Positions 48,366-56,478 of a stretch of DNA of 64,000 nt are shown one piece after another; the first letter of the stretch is position 1, and each line of letters starts with the position of its first letter. Source of the stretch: Nipponacmea schrenckii (lineage: Eukaryota; Mollusca; Gastropoda; Lottiidae); contig CM060201.1 in assembly GCA_030562195.1 (NCBI GenBank), forward strand, positions 28,750,067-28,814,066, read 5' to 3'. The notes beneath the pieces are model-generated. The model was not told the DNA's origin and made no database searches. It worked only from the letters and a program-made list of their open reading frames with translations. The translations under genes were made by a program, and so were the position numbers.

Positions 48366-49213
48366 TTAACGTAGATACTTGTAGCAGTGGAGGCTGTCCA
48401 GTGGACATGATCGGACGTTACCTCGACCATTCCATTGAATCTCGGAATAGTAGTGGCGACAGGAGACGGCTTATGGTAGATGATATCACTATAGCGGCGA
48501 GGATTCTCTGTAGCATGAGGTTCAACTCTTTGAAGACTTGTAGAAAATGGTATCTGTGTGGCATAAATTGAAGCTGCGGGGAATTTCGAATGGGCTAGGT
48601 TAAGAAATGCCAAGATCTGTTTGTAGATAATCTCACCTGGCTCCTGTCTATTGTTGATACCTACATGAAATATGACTTTTTTTGGTATGTCTGTAGGGTC
48701 TGTTTTACAAAGGATATTGAAGATGTGTCTGATACGGGCTCCGGGGTATGATTCAGCTTGAGTGTTGAGGTCTATTTCTGGTACACGAGAGATATTGGAT
48801 GAACCGATGATCAGGATAGGTTTAAGAATTTCCGGGAGACTCCAGTCAGATTTTCTGTTATCATGGTCGTTACGGTGTGGTTTATTGGCTGGTTGATGTC
48901 CTAAGCTAAGACGTCGTCTAGTGCCTATTGTCTGTATGGGTGTCTGAGGATTGGACATAGGTGTTCGGCGGTGGTTATTGGTCGGAGTATTTGGTGACTG
49001 GGGTAATGATAAGGCGGTATTGGAAAGAGGTGATGAAGAATTGATTTTGGCATTATGTCTTTTAGGGGTTGGCAGTATTTCAGTTTCGAGATGGTCAGTG
49101 GCAGGTGGAGAGTGTTGGTGTTTCTTGGAAGACTGCGTTAGTGGATCAAATCGATTGGCAATTGGTGGCGGCTTGCTTGTAGATGAAGTAGATTCCACAG
49201 CGTCCACAATCAT
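48344..49213 (-). CDS. Penelope-like element ORF2, SGNH/GDSL-hydrolase-like protein, 289 residues
   Basis: About 120 residues of Ser/Pro/Asn-rich linker, then an SGNH-type fold: ILIIGSSNISR (block I, Ser near 138), SYPGAR (block II Gly near 158), FHVGINNR (block III Asn near 187) and TSDHVHWT (Asp near 268, His near 271). All four hallmark positions are present, so esterase or lipase-type activity is possible. SGNH ORFs are known in Ngaro/DIRS elements, CR1-type LINEs and rotifer Penelope-derived terminons. Finding one beside a GIY-YIG-bearing RT is notable. It is open throughout. Confidence 0.75.
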   Translation of the reverse strand: MIVDAVESTSSTSKPPPIANRFDPLTQSSKKHQHSPPATDHLETEILPTPKRHNAKINSSSPLSNTALSLPQSPNTPTNNHRRTPMSNPQTPIQTIGTRRRLSLGHQPANKPHRNDHDNRKSDWSLPEILKPILIIGSSNISRVPEIDLNTQAESYPGARIRHIFNILCKTDPTDIPKKVIFHVGINNRQEPGEIIYKQILAFLNLAHSKFPAASIYATQIPFSTSLQRVEPHATENPRRYSDIIYHKPSPVATTIPRFNGMVEVTSDHVHWTASTATSIYVKWVSHLN

Positions 49214-49214
49214 G

Positions 49215-49904
49215 TCAATTTCCGAAATCTGGTTCTGACACGCGAGAGAATTTATTATGCGGGATATATTTTTCTAAAGTATCGCGGTGCAACCGATGGT
49301 AGGATTTTTTTGCCCAGTTAATAGCTTCCGACGAGAGCTGTCTTAAATTTTGATCAGAAGACTTCACAAAGTTGATTTTTTCTGCAAGCATATTCTCATA
49401 ATGAGATTTCAGTGCCAATGCCACGTCTTTAGCCCAGGATTTGTTTACATTTTGAATGGCCGAAATAATTAACGTATTCCTCAAAGCTGGTTTTACAAAC
49501 CGATTTAAGTCATTGATTTTAAAAAGAAAGCCACGAGTAGGCGAACCATTGTTTGCTTGCCGTGAAATGACAGAAACATGATGTAGGCACTGTAGAATCT
49601 GAAACAATGCCTTCACAATGGGGTTCGTATCCTGCTGCTGTCTGTAATGGCGTTGCTGCTGTGTCTGATATTGTTGTCTTTTATACTGCTGTCTATTATC
49701 ACGGTACTGTTGCCTATCATGTTGTTGTCTATTGCTATAGGACTGTTGCCTATCATACTGATACGTTTGCCTATCATACTGCCTGTTGTACCGATTCGGT
49801 TGCATATTATACTGATTCCTGTGGTATTGTTGCTGTTTATGCGGGGGAAATTGGGGTCTTCTAAAGTGTTGTCGGGGGAAGCGCCAGTCGTATCCATAGT
49901 CCAT
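49215..49904 (-). CDS. Penelope-like element ORF1, Gln/Tyr/Arg-rich protein, 229 residues
   Basis: Starts at ATG 49902-49904 (MDYGYDWRFPRQHF). Residues from about 20 to 95 are a low-complexity run of Gln, Arg, Tyr and Asn in RQQ/YDRQ repeats, probably RNA-binding by composition. The C-terminal half is more ordered: ALFQILQCLHHVSVISRQ, FKINDLNRFVKPALRN, then an amphipathic segment to SEPDFGN. No known domain recognised. It is intact. The stop overlaps the next start closely (TGACATG), suggesting re-initiation or translation from one RNA. Confidence 0.65.
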   Translation of the reverse strand: MDYGYDWRFPRQHFRRPQFPPHKQQQYHRNQYNMQPNRYNRQYDRQTYQYDRQQSYSNRQQHDRQQYRDNRQQYKRQQYQTQQQRHYRQQQDTNPIVKALFQILQCLHHVSVISRQANNGSPTRGFLFKINDLNRFVKPALRNTLIISAIQNVNKSWAKDVALALKSHYENMLAEKINFVKSSDQNLRQLSSEAINWAKKSYHRLHRDTLEKYIPHNKFSRVSEPDFGN

Positions 49905-50069
49905 AGTAAATATCAATTGTCAACCAAATTAAAGGGAAATCTTTTTCAAAAATATATATTTATACTTAAAATAGAAAAATAATAAAACAAAAAATAAAAA
50001 CGGGAAAGTAAATGTCACAAAATAACTTACAAAACAAAAAACTAAGAATGTATAAAAGTCCTCAATATG

Positions 50070-50110
50070 ACGCGATCCGGATTTCGGATATAGTATCCTT
50101 CTTCAGGCGT
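50070..50110 (-). ncRNA. Hammerhead-like ribozyme motif of the Penelope-like element
   Basis: RNA of the minus strand, in order: ACGC (stem I), CUGAAGA core, A, GGAUA-CUA-UAUCC (stem II), GAAA core, U-CCGG-A (a short stem III closed by A-U), UC (cleavage triplet AUC), GCGU (stem I partner). This matches the CUGANGA...GAAA...UH layout of type I hammerheads, with the very short stem III reported in Penelope-like elements. An extra A between CUGAAGA and stem II is non-canonical and may weaken or abolish cleavage. No second copy was seen at the 3' end. Confidence 0.5.
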
Positions 50111-50179
50111 TTAGGTTATATTATAATTAAAGTCATTGTTATCCATAGAAGTGTCTTATTCATCTCCATAAAACAATTA

Positions 50180-50547
50180 GTCAACAAGACATACATGGCT
50201 TTCATGCACAAGAAGGGCAATGAAATGTTTTTTTTTAGATCAACGTTTTGATCAGTAATACATGCCGTATGAAGCCAGCTATCACATCGATCACATTGCA
50301 CCCACTGGGTATTTCGTTTTTGTCCTTTGGGATATTTCTTTTTACAAATGCTGCACATATCCCTCAATTTACTTATTTGTTTTCTCTTCCTCTCTTCGCG
50401 TTTCCTTTCAATATCTTGTTTCTTTTTGGTTTTATTTTCTTCTTCTCTCTTTTGATTTATAATCTGTGAGCTGGTTAATATTCTTGAAGATGTAATCATG
50501 TTGGAAGATGAAGATACAGTTGGTTTGTTTGGAGTGCTGGCATTCAC
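50180..50547 (-). pseudogene. PHD finger at the pogo-like protein C-terminus, truncated
   Basis: A Lys/Glu/Arg-rich helix-like stretch (KREEENKTKKKQDIERK) precedes CSICKKKYPKG, WVQCDRCDSWLHTACI and PFLC. These give the Cys/His pattern of a PHD zinc finger, a reader often attached to pogo-like transposases. The last Cys pair is incomplete: only one Cys is seen in PFLCMK. The coding sequence then runs into the Penelope-like element, whose insertion probably cut the finger here. Confidence 0.8.
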
Positions 50548-50850
50548 TGGATCAAAAATAAATGAAACATTAAATGAAACATTGACTTTCTAAAGATTTG
50601 TTAATATCATCATTTTCATACGCTATCCCTCCATTGGCCAAATTTTCTAAATTTCTGTTGGTGAAGATGCTATCATGTTGGAAGATGAAGATACAGTTGA
50701 TTTGTTTTGAGTGCTGGCATTCACTGGATCAAAAATAAATGAAACGTGACTTTCTAAAGATTTGTTAACATCAACCATTTTCATAAGTTATCCCTCCATT
50801 GGCCAAACTTTCTAAGATTTTTGTTGGAGAAGAATTGTCCTCGTTATTTA
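50491..50850. repeat. Tandem duplication of ~187 bp in the pogo linker
   Basis: ATCATGTTGGAAGATGAAGA, TACAGTTG, GTGCTGGCATTCACTGGATC and CCCTCCATTGGCCAAA occur twice, near 50495-50650 and 50680-50815. The copies differ by a few indels (ATTAAATGAAACATTGAC against GTGAC). A local duplication after or during decay of the element. Confidence 0.85.
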
Positions 50851-51303
50851 TATCTTGATTCGGATTGGATTCATGTAATATATTTGTGTCAGCACATTCG
50901 ATAAACGAATCTGTGGTATGAATGAGGACTGTCGTGGCATCAAAATTTGTTGATGGAAATTCAGAGGATTCTAATAAAGTTGAAGGAGCTAGTGTTTCTT
51001 GTAGTATTGTTGTTTCTGTTGCTGATGACGGCGAACTATGAAGACCTAACAAGGAGGAGATGCTGATGACGCTGATGGTTTTGATGTAGTATCAAGTGAT
51101 GCGGATGTTGTCGGTTTAAAGATTTCTGATAGTTGAAATGCTTCAGCAGGAATTGCATGGGGATTTAGCGGGAAAATTCCACAACCTTCGAAACCCGCTT
51201 TTATGTTTTTTGGAGTGACGGACTGTTCAAGTGGATTATTTTAATATGTGAAGCCACGTTTTTTTAGTAAGAATTCTGTTGAATTTGCCATAAGAATACT
51301 TGA
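50771..51303 (-). pseudogene. Pogo-like element: post-catalytic linker
   Basis: Continues the pogo protein with NIKAGFEGCGIFPLNPHAIP, a motif common after the DDE domain, followed by a Ser/Thr/Asn-rich linker (SSPSSATETTILQ...). It leads toward the PHD finger. Broken by frameshifts. Confidence 0.65.
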
Positions 51304-51786
51304 TTGAACCATTTCTCTCCTAACACATCTTCCATTCATGCTTTTGTCTGGTATGTCCAAAGAGCGCCAACTGGGCCCTCTGACACGGCCCATGAGTTCA
51401 AAGATTTATGTGTTTTCCCTTTGACAATAATTAGTCTGGGGAGGGAACAGCCAGCAGCATTTACGGTTATAACCGTAGTTATGCTTTCCGTGGAATTGGA
51501 TATTCTGGCGGGCACACTCTTACTTCCTTTTCTAGCGCACACTGAATTTGGGGAATGTTCCAGCATAAACCCCGTCTCATCCATGTTCCATATGCAGCGC
51601 GTTTTTTTTTATCAATTGATGTTCTAAAAGGGTTTCATGCAATAAATTAAAATAGTCCCCGACTACATCCCTGTTAAGCATTCGAACCCTCGATTGACTT
51701 AATTTTTCAGGGTTTCTCAGGCTTATCTCCGGATGACGGTGTTTGAAACCTGGCCAGGAATGCCGTTGCGAAAAGGCGTTTTAAGC
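51304..51786 (-). pseudogene. Pogo-like transposase DDE domain, fragmentary
   Basis: Contains FQTPSSGDKPEK, QSRVRMLN, WNMDETGFMLEH (first catalytic Asp), RISNSTESITTVITVNAAG and PRLIIVKGKTH, all familiar pogo-clade transposase patterns. Several frameshifts and stops occur. The blocks expected for the second and third acidic residues (DGHxSH and QPLD types) are not seen; the sequence goes straight on to a post-catalytic segment, so an internal deletion is likely. The domain is not catalytically competent. Confidence 0.8.
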
Positions 51787-52101
51787 TTAAGGTTTTGCAC
51801 AATCCTTCCCGTTTTTTTGCATCGACTGAACCCTTGAGACCCCAAAGCCTTGAAATGCTGCTGTTGTTAGTTTATTAGCGATGGCGTTCTCAATGTTAGG
51901 GTTCAAGACTGGTGGCGTACCAATCTTTGACCCCGCATCCACTCTCCCCTTAACATGATCCCTTAAAGTGGATTCTGCAATTCCAAATTTTGATTTAGCC
52001 TGCGAGTATGACATTCCGCTCTTGATTGCATCGACGGCTTTCTGCATGATTTCAGAATCATGCGCTTTATAGGCACCCTTTTTAATGTAGTTTCTAGGCA
52101 T
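51787..52101 (-). pseudogene. Pogo-like transposase N-terminus (psq-type HTH)
   Basis: DNA-binding part of a pogo/Tigger-type transposase. It starts MPRNYIKKGAYKAHD and contains SGMSYSQAKSKFGIAESTLR, the helix-turn-helix pattern of psq/CENP-B domains, then HVKGR and a Thr/Pro-rich linker. The frame breaks after KDCAKP. An intron just upstream of the ATG is possible (TTTCAG|T). Confidence 0.85.
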
Positions 52102-52249
52102 ACTGAAAGTAAATAAATAAAAGGCGTTGGTAAATTTATTGATTATTTTAATCAAGAACTAAAGAAGAATCCTCTAATAAATTTAATGCGCGAAATTACC
52201 CGCACCCTCAAAGTTTCATTTCAAACGGGCAGTTTTGAATAAAAATTAA

Positions 52250-52640
52250 TAAATAAATTCAATTTGAAGCGATTAAAATGTGCAGAAGCTATTTGATGTG
52301 ATGATGAAACTTGTCCGTTATGTCAAAGCATTTGTAAGGGTGATCAGTTCCATTACCTTTTCAAATGCTCTGTTCTTGCTACTGAAAGCGAACTTTACCT
52401 TAAAAAATTGCCTGAAAATGAATCAATTAATAAACGTAAAATAAAAAAACAACTGTCTAAAATGGTTAAAGCTATCGTGTCCTTTCTCAGTACCAACCTA
52501 CGATAACTTAGTATATCACTTATTCTTTGTTGAAGTAAAGTTATGTGTTTGTTTTGTCTCTGCACTGTCACATGTCATCATGTTTATTGATGTAAATTGA
52601 TTTTCTCTCGTAACCCGAAAGGAGTCGATTTGGGGAAATA
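52250..52640 (+). pseudogene. LINE C-terminal fragment and 3' UTR (continues 45183-45477)
   Basis: Plus-strand translation gives ETCPLCQSICKGDQFHYLFK followed by CSVLATE and KKQLSKMVKAIVSFLS, a zinc-ribbon-like LINE C-terminus (CPLC...H..C). A stop follows, then a short 3' UTR ending TTTGGGGAAATAAAC, with an AATAAA near the element end. It resumes a LINE split by the pogo-like element. Confidence 0.72.
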
Positions 52641-52975
52641 AACTACTTACACCACGTTAACGTCTGATTAGAGTATCTTTTTTCCGCGCCGGATAAACAT
52701 CTGATCAGAGTTATTTTCACACCCAATTAACAAGGATCAGATACATTTCCACACCAGATTAACATCTGATCAGAGTCTTTTCCACACAAGATTGATATCT
52801 GATTAGAGTCGTTTCCACACCAGATTAACATCTGATTAACATCTGATCAGTGTCTTTTCCACATCAGATTAACATCTGGTTAACATCTGATCAGAGTCGT
52901 TTCCACACCAGATTAATATATAATTAACATCTGATCAGTCATTTCCACACCAGATTAACATCTGATTAGAGTCAA
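52640..52975. repeat. 33-bp minisatellite, middle block
   Basis: Tandem copies of CAGATTAACATCTGATCAGA, GTCGTTTCCACAC, with some doubled half-units (GATTAACATCTGATTAACAT). Each copy holds the small palindrome ATCTGATCAGA. The array is interrupted at 52976 by a LINE 3' fragment. Confidence 0.92.
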
Positions 52976-53628
52976 GTTCTTTATTTCTTTAAGCAAACAG
53001 AACATATATACATACAGTACAAACAAATATAGAGTACAAACAAAACATTAAATACATGGAGAGTTTCACATATCTGTTATAAATTTCTTACGTCTTTTAC
53101 ATGATAAATTTAAGTATGTGCCTTGTTTTTTCAATATGATAATATTTTCTGTTGATAAAAGTTTTATAAGTTTATACATACTAGGGTATTTAAAATAATA
53201 TGATTTAATAAATTTATACCTATAATCACTGTATAAAGGGCAATATAAAATAAAATGAAAATCATCTTCAATTACACTGATATTACATGATAAACAAAAT
53301 GGACAAAATCTTTTATTACGGTCAATTTTTGTGTAACGCCCTGTTTCAACAAATAAAGAATGTGCAGATAAACGTATTTTTGCAATTTTTAAAAGATAGA
53401 ATTTCTATATCGGTTTAGTAAGATATGGTTGGAGTTCAAATTTATTAGTTGAATTGGTAAATAAAGTACCTTTTGGAGAATAACTTGTGAGTTCATGACA
53501 ATCTTGTTTGAAATTATCTAATATTCTTTCTTTAATTAATGCGAAGGAATGTTAATAAAATTTTGCATTTTCCCATATATAGCCAAGTCCAATTTTGTAT
53601 AAATTTTCTCTTATGCTTACTATCCAAG
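52976..53628 (-). mobile_element. 5'-truncated LINE fragment inserted in the minisatellite
   Basis: Minus-strand translation yields ENLYKIGLGYIWEN, KIAKIRLSAHSLFVETGRY, RNKRFCPFCLSC and EDDFHFILYCPLYSDYRYKF: the C-terminal CC...H...C region of a LINE. Its 3' end reads AAAGAAATAAAGAACTT. The flanks carry a possible 6-bp target duplication (AGAGTC at 52970-52975 and 53630-53635). Two in-frame stops show decay. Confidence 0.8.
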
Positions 53629-53835
53629 TAGAGTCGTTTCCACACCAGATTTACATCTGATTAACATCTGTTCAGTGTCTTTTCCACACGAGATTAACAT
53701 CTGATCAGAGTCGTTTCCGCACCAGATTAATATCTGATTAACATCTGATCAGAGTCTTTTCCACACCAGATTAACGTCTGATCAGAAAAGTGTTGATTAA
53801 GGTCACTTCCACGTTAGATAAATATCTGAGACAAA
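53629..53835. repeat. 33-bp minisatellite, right block
   Basis: Continues the array after the LINE fragment with the same unit (CACCAGATTAACATCTGATC), fading into single degenerate copies by about 53835. Confidence 0.9.
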
Positions 53836-54324
53836 AGCAGTAAAATTTCTTTGATCGTATCCACGCAAGAAAAGTTCTTTTGATTGAGTCTGTGTTTTTT
53901 CTTCAATAATATTAGACTTATTCAAAACTTTTTAGTCCACTTATGGGAATTTTAGGGTAGCTTATTTATCTAGGTTAGTAATAAAATGTTTGAAGTAAAT
54001 TAAATGTCGCTTATACAACACTGTTGATTCGAATCACGCCACTAGAGCTGAATTTCCAGGGTTAACAAATTTAATTGACCTTGAACCTGATAGATGATTT
54101 CGTTTTATGTCATTAGATGGTGATGTGATAGACGTCTAGCGAAGGCAAAGGACAATAGGATGAAAAATGACTTCTGATTTGTTTATAGAGACTACGTTTT
54201 ATGATCCCCCATCCTAGTATAACGATAGAATACAATATATATTTCTTAATTTTATTATCAATATGATCAATGTTATTTTATTTACAATGAACCATGATAT
54301 AATATTCCAATATATTATCTATAT
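53836..54324. other. Intergenic DNA before Met/Gly pair C/D
   Basis: AT-rich, no gene. The last 80 bases match the 3' flank of copies A and E (TTTTATTATCAATATGATCA), showing that the duplicated unit includes downstream sequence. Confidence 0.55.
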
Positions 54325-54693
54325 TTAAATAGTTTGACTTGGATCTTGTCCACCAACAGCAGGGTTTCCAAATCCAACACCACCAAATCCCATAGCACCA
54401 TAAGGTGACATACCACCCATCATTCCTAAACCTCCCATCATTCCTAATCCACCATATCCTCCCATCATTCCTAATCCCCCATATCCTCCCATCATTCCTA
54501 AACCACCATACATCATAGGGTTGTACATAGCAGCCATAGGGTTCATCAGACCATACATAGCCATAGGGTTCATCATACCATACATAGCCATAGGGTTCAT
54601 CATTCCCATTCCATACATTCCTAGTCCACCTCCATACATACCAGCATTAGCAACAGCCAATAAACATGCGACAGCAACAACCAATTTCATCAT
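54325..54693 (-). CDS. Secreted Met/Gly-rich protein C, 122 residues
   Basis: Same family. It has an extra NPMAMYG-type block before MMNP/LMNP (MAMYGLMNP), fewer GGLGMM units than copy B, and ends SQTI instead of SQII. An upstream in-frame extension (MKERKVLGQ...) is intron sequence: the acceptor TTTCACAG directly precedes ATGATG, as in all copies. The intron is 54694-55069. Head-to-head with copy D. Confidence 0.93.
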   Translation of the reverse strand: MMKLVVAVACLLAVANAGMYGGGLGMYGMGMMNPMAMYGMMNPMAMYGLMNPMAAMYNPMMYGGLGMMGGYGGLGMMGGYGGLGMMGGLGMMGGMSPYGAMGFGGVGFGNPAVGGQDPSQTI

Positions 54694-55069
54694 CTGTGAA
54701 AAAGCAAATATATTGTGTAAGAACGAGCACATGAACTGGCCAAGTACTTTTCGTTCTTTCATAAAGTTTTATGGAGAAGGTTAACAAATATGAGTTTTCT
54801 ATATTCCTGTACAAATTAAAATAAATATTTTCCATACAGACAAATCTAATGTTTCTATTATATTGCAGACTACGGAAAATTCAGTTTTTACACAATGGTT
54901 CATACTGGTTTATAGCGGAACAATATGCAATATGTCCCATTCAGTTATACTGGATGATTTTCTTTGACTGGTTTTATTGTTGAAATTAATGTACAACACC
55001 CTAAAAATTTTCAGTCCAATCAATACCACATTTTGCAAAAAAAACAACTCTTAATCACAAGAATCTTAC

Positions 55070-55158
55070 CTTTTAGGTTAAGTTAAATTTAGTAAATAAC
55101 TATTCAAGATTAAATTTCTAAATGATACTGACTTTTAATAAACCTGGTATATTTATAG
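55070..55158 (-). promoter_or_regulatory. TATA box and noncoding first exon of copy C
   Basis: Minus-strand CTATAAATA at 55150-55158. The noncoding exon ends CTTAACCTAAAAG at 55070 before the donor GTAAGA. The same bases occur upstream of copy E at 63115-63200. Confidence 0.75.
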
Positions 55159-55351
55159 TATTTCATCATTAATAATGAACAATTAATCATTTACTAAATA
55201 ATTATCCATAATTATAATGACGTCATTGAGATATGCAATATTATCCAAAAAATTAAATACCTATGAATGAATGAAATAATATTATCTATATATAATTATT
55301 TATCAATCAATAAGAGATATTGAGGAGTGGGTAATTATGTGAAGTATATAC
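55159..55351. promoter_or_regulatory. Bidirectional promoter core of pair C/D
   Basis: Between outward TATA boxes. It holds TGACGTCA at 55218-55225 within a block (ATAATGACGTCATTGAGATA and AATATTATCTATATATAAT) nearly identical to pair E/F. Confidence 0.8.
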
Positions 55352-55436
55352 TATATAAAGTCACAGTTTGAAATAGAAAAACATTCAATTACTTAGATTT
55401 CTATTAGTTATAATTCAAAATAACTAGCAATACAAG
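55352..55436 (+). promoter_or_regulatory. TATA box and noncoding first exon of copy D
   Basis: TATATAAA at 55352-55359. The exon ends ACTAGCAATACAAG at 55436 before the donor GTAAGTATAG. The intron is 55437-55819. The layout is identical to copy F. Confidence 0.78.
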
Positions 55437-55819
55437 GTAAGTATAGGGCTGTAGTAACAAGTTGCACAAATTTAATCTTCCGCATTTATTCATATGAAAT
55501 GCATGTGAGTTTTACGTCATGCTGTTCCCCACCTAATGTGTTTATTAACACTATGGAAGGTAGACTGAAACAAAGACCTTGAAAGAAACGTACCTTTTCG
55601 ATCTGTCAACTGTCAACGAATATGTAACATATAGAGTCATGTAATTATTCCAACCAAGCGACACCTGTGTCAGGATCATATTGTCTGCTAGCAAGCGCCT
55701 AGAATCAAATCAAAAAATTAGATGAGATGTCGTGTTCGAGAAAGTAAATATTTTGAAAATAATTTTGATTATTACTTTTTATTCTTATATGTTCGTTCTC
55801 TTTTTTCTTTCCAATACAG

Positions 55820-56233
55820 ATGATGAAGTTAGTTGTTGCTGTCGCCTGTTTATTGGCTGTCGCTAATGCTGGTATGTATGGAGGTGGACTAGGAATGTAT
55901 GGAATGGGAATGATGAACCCTATGGCTATGTATGGTATGATGAACCCTATGGCTGCTATGTACAATCCTATGATGTATGGTGGTTTAGGAATGATGGGAG
56001 GATTAGGAATGATGGGAGGATTAGGAATGATGGGAGGATTAGGAATGATGGGAGGGTTAGGAATGATGGGAGGATATGGTGGATTAGGAATGATGGGAGG
56101 TTATGGTGGATTAGGAATGATGGGAGGTTTAGGAATGATGGGTGGTATGTCACCTTATGGTGCTATGGGATTTGGTGGTGTTGGATTTGGAAACCCTGCT
56201 GTTGGTGGACAAGATCCAAGTCAAATTATTTAA
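55820..56233 (+). CDS. Secreted Met/Gly-rich protein D, 137 residues (longest complete copy)
   Basis: Same signal peptide and ends. It carries five consecutive GGLGMM units before the GGYGGLGMM pair, the most among complete copies. This indicates length change by slippage or unequal exchange in units of six codons. Stop TAA is followed by ATCTAGATAATAAATTAG and the conserved downstream ATGGTTCATTGTAAATAAAA. Head-to-head with copy C. Confidence 0.93.
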   Translation: MMKLVVAVACLLAVANAGMYGGGLGMYGMGMMNPMAMYGMMNPMAAMYNPMMYGGLGMMGGLGMMGGLGMMGGLGMMGGLGMMGGYGGLGMMGGYGGLGMMGGLGMMGGMSPYGAMGFGGVGFGNPAVGGQDPSQII

Positions 56234-56312
56234 ATCTAGATAATAAATTAGAATATTATATCATGGTTCATTGTAAATAAAATAACATTGATCATATTGA
56301 TAATAGAAATAA

Positions 56313-56411
56313 TTGCGTGGCAAATAAAATTTGTCACGCTTTGTTTTCGTTCGGATTATTTTTTTTTTTTTTTGCGTGGCAAATAAAATTTGTCACGCTT
56401 TGTTTTCGTTC

Positions 56412-56478
<67 letters not shown>

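Larger units (their letters stand above)
46127..50130 (-). mobile_element. Penelope-like retroelement with three ORFs
   Basis: On the minus strand: a hammerhead-like motif (50070-50110), ORF1 (49215-49904), ORF2 with SGNH hydrolase motifs (48344-49213), then ORF3 with RT and GIY-YIG endonuclease (46127-48365). ORF1 and ORF2 are joined as TGACATG; ORF3 starts inside the end of ORF2 by 22 bases. ORF1 and ORF2 are intact and ORF3 has about four frameshifts. The exact ends are not defined; the 5' end may extend to about 50200. Confidence 0.82.
45478..52208 (-). mobile_element. Pogo-like DNA transposon, defective, interrupted by a Penelope-like element
   Basis: Ends carry the matching inverted motif GGTAATTTCGCGCA (45490-45503) and its complement (52187-52200), each with AGGGT-like outer bases. 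A minus-strand gene starts at 52101 and encodes a psq/CENP-B-type helix-turn-helix, a pogo DDE block and a PHD finger. A Penelope-like element occupies about 46127-50130. A TA target duplication is not clear on the right side, so the ends are tentative. Confidence 0.65.

Noticed and set aside
48353..50469. Several plus-strand frames across the Penelope-like element
   Set aside because: Opposite-strand shadows of ORF1, ORF2 and the PHD region, whose motifs are on the minus strand.
54020..54045. tRNA B-box-like GATTCGAATC
   Set aside because: No A box or acceptor stem at the right distance; no cloverleaf.
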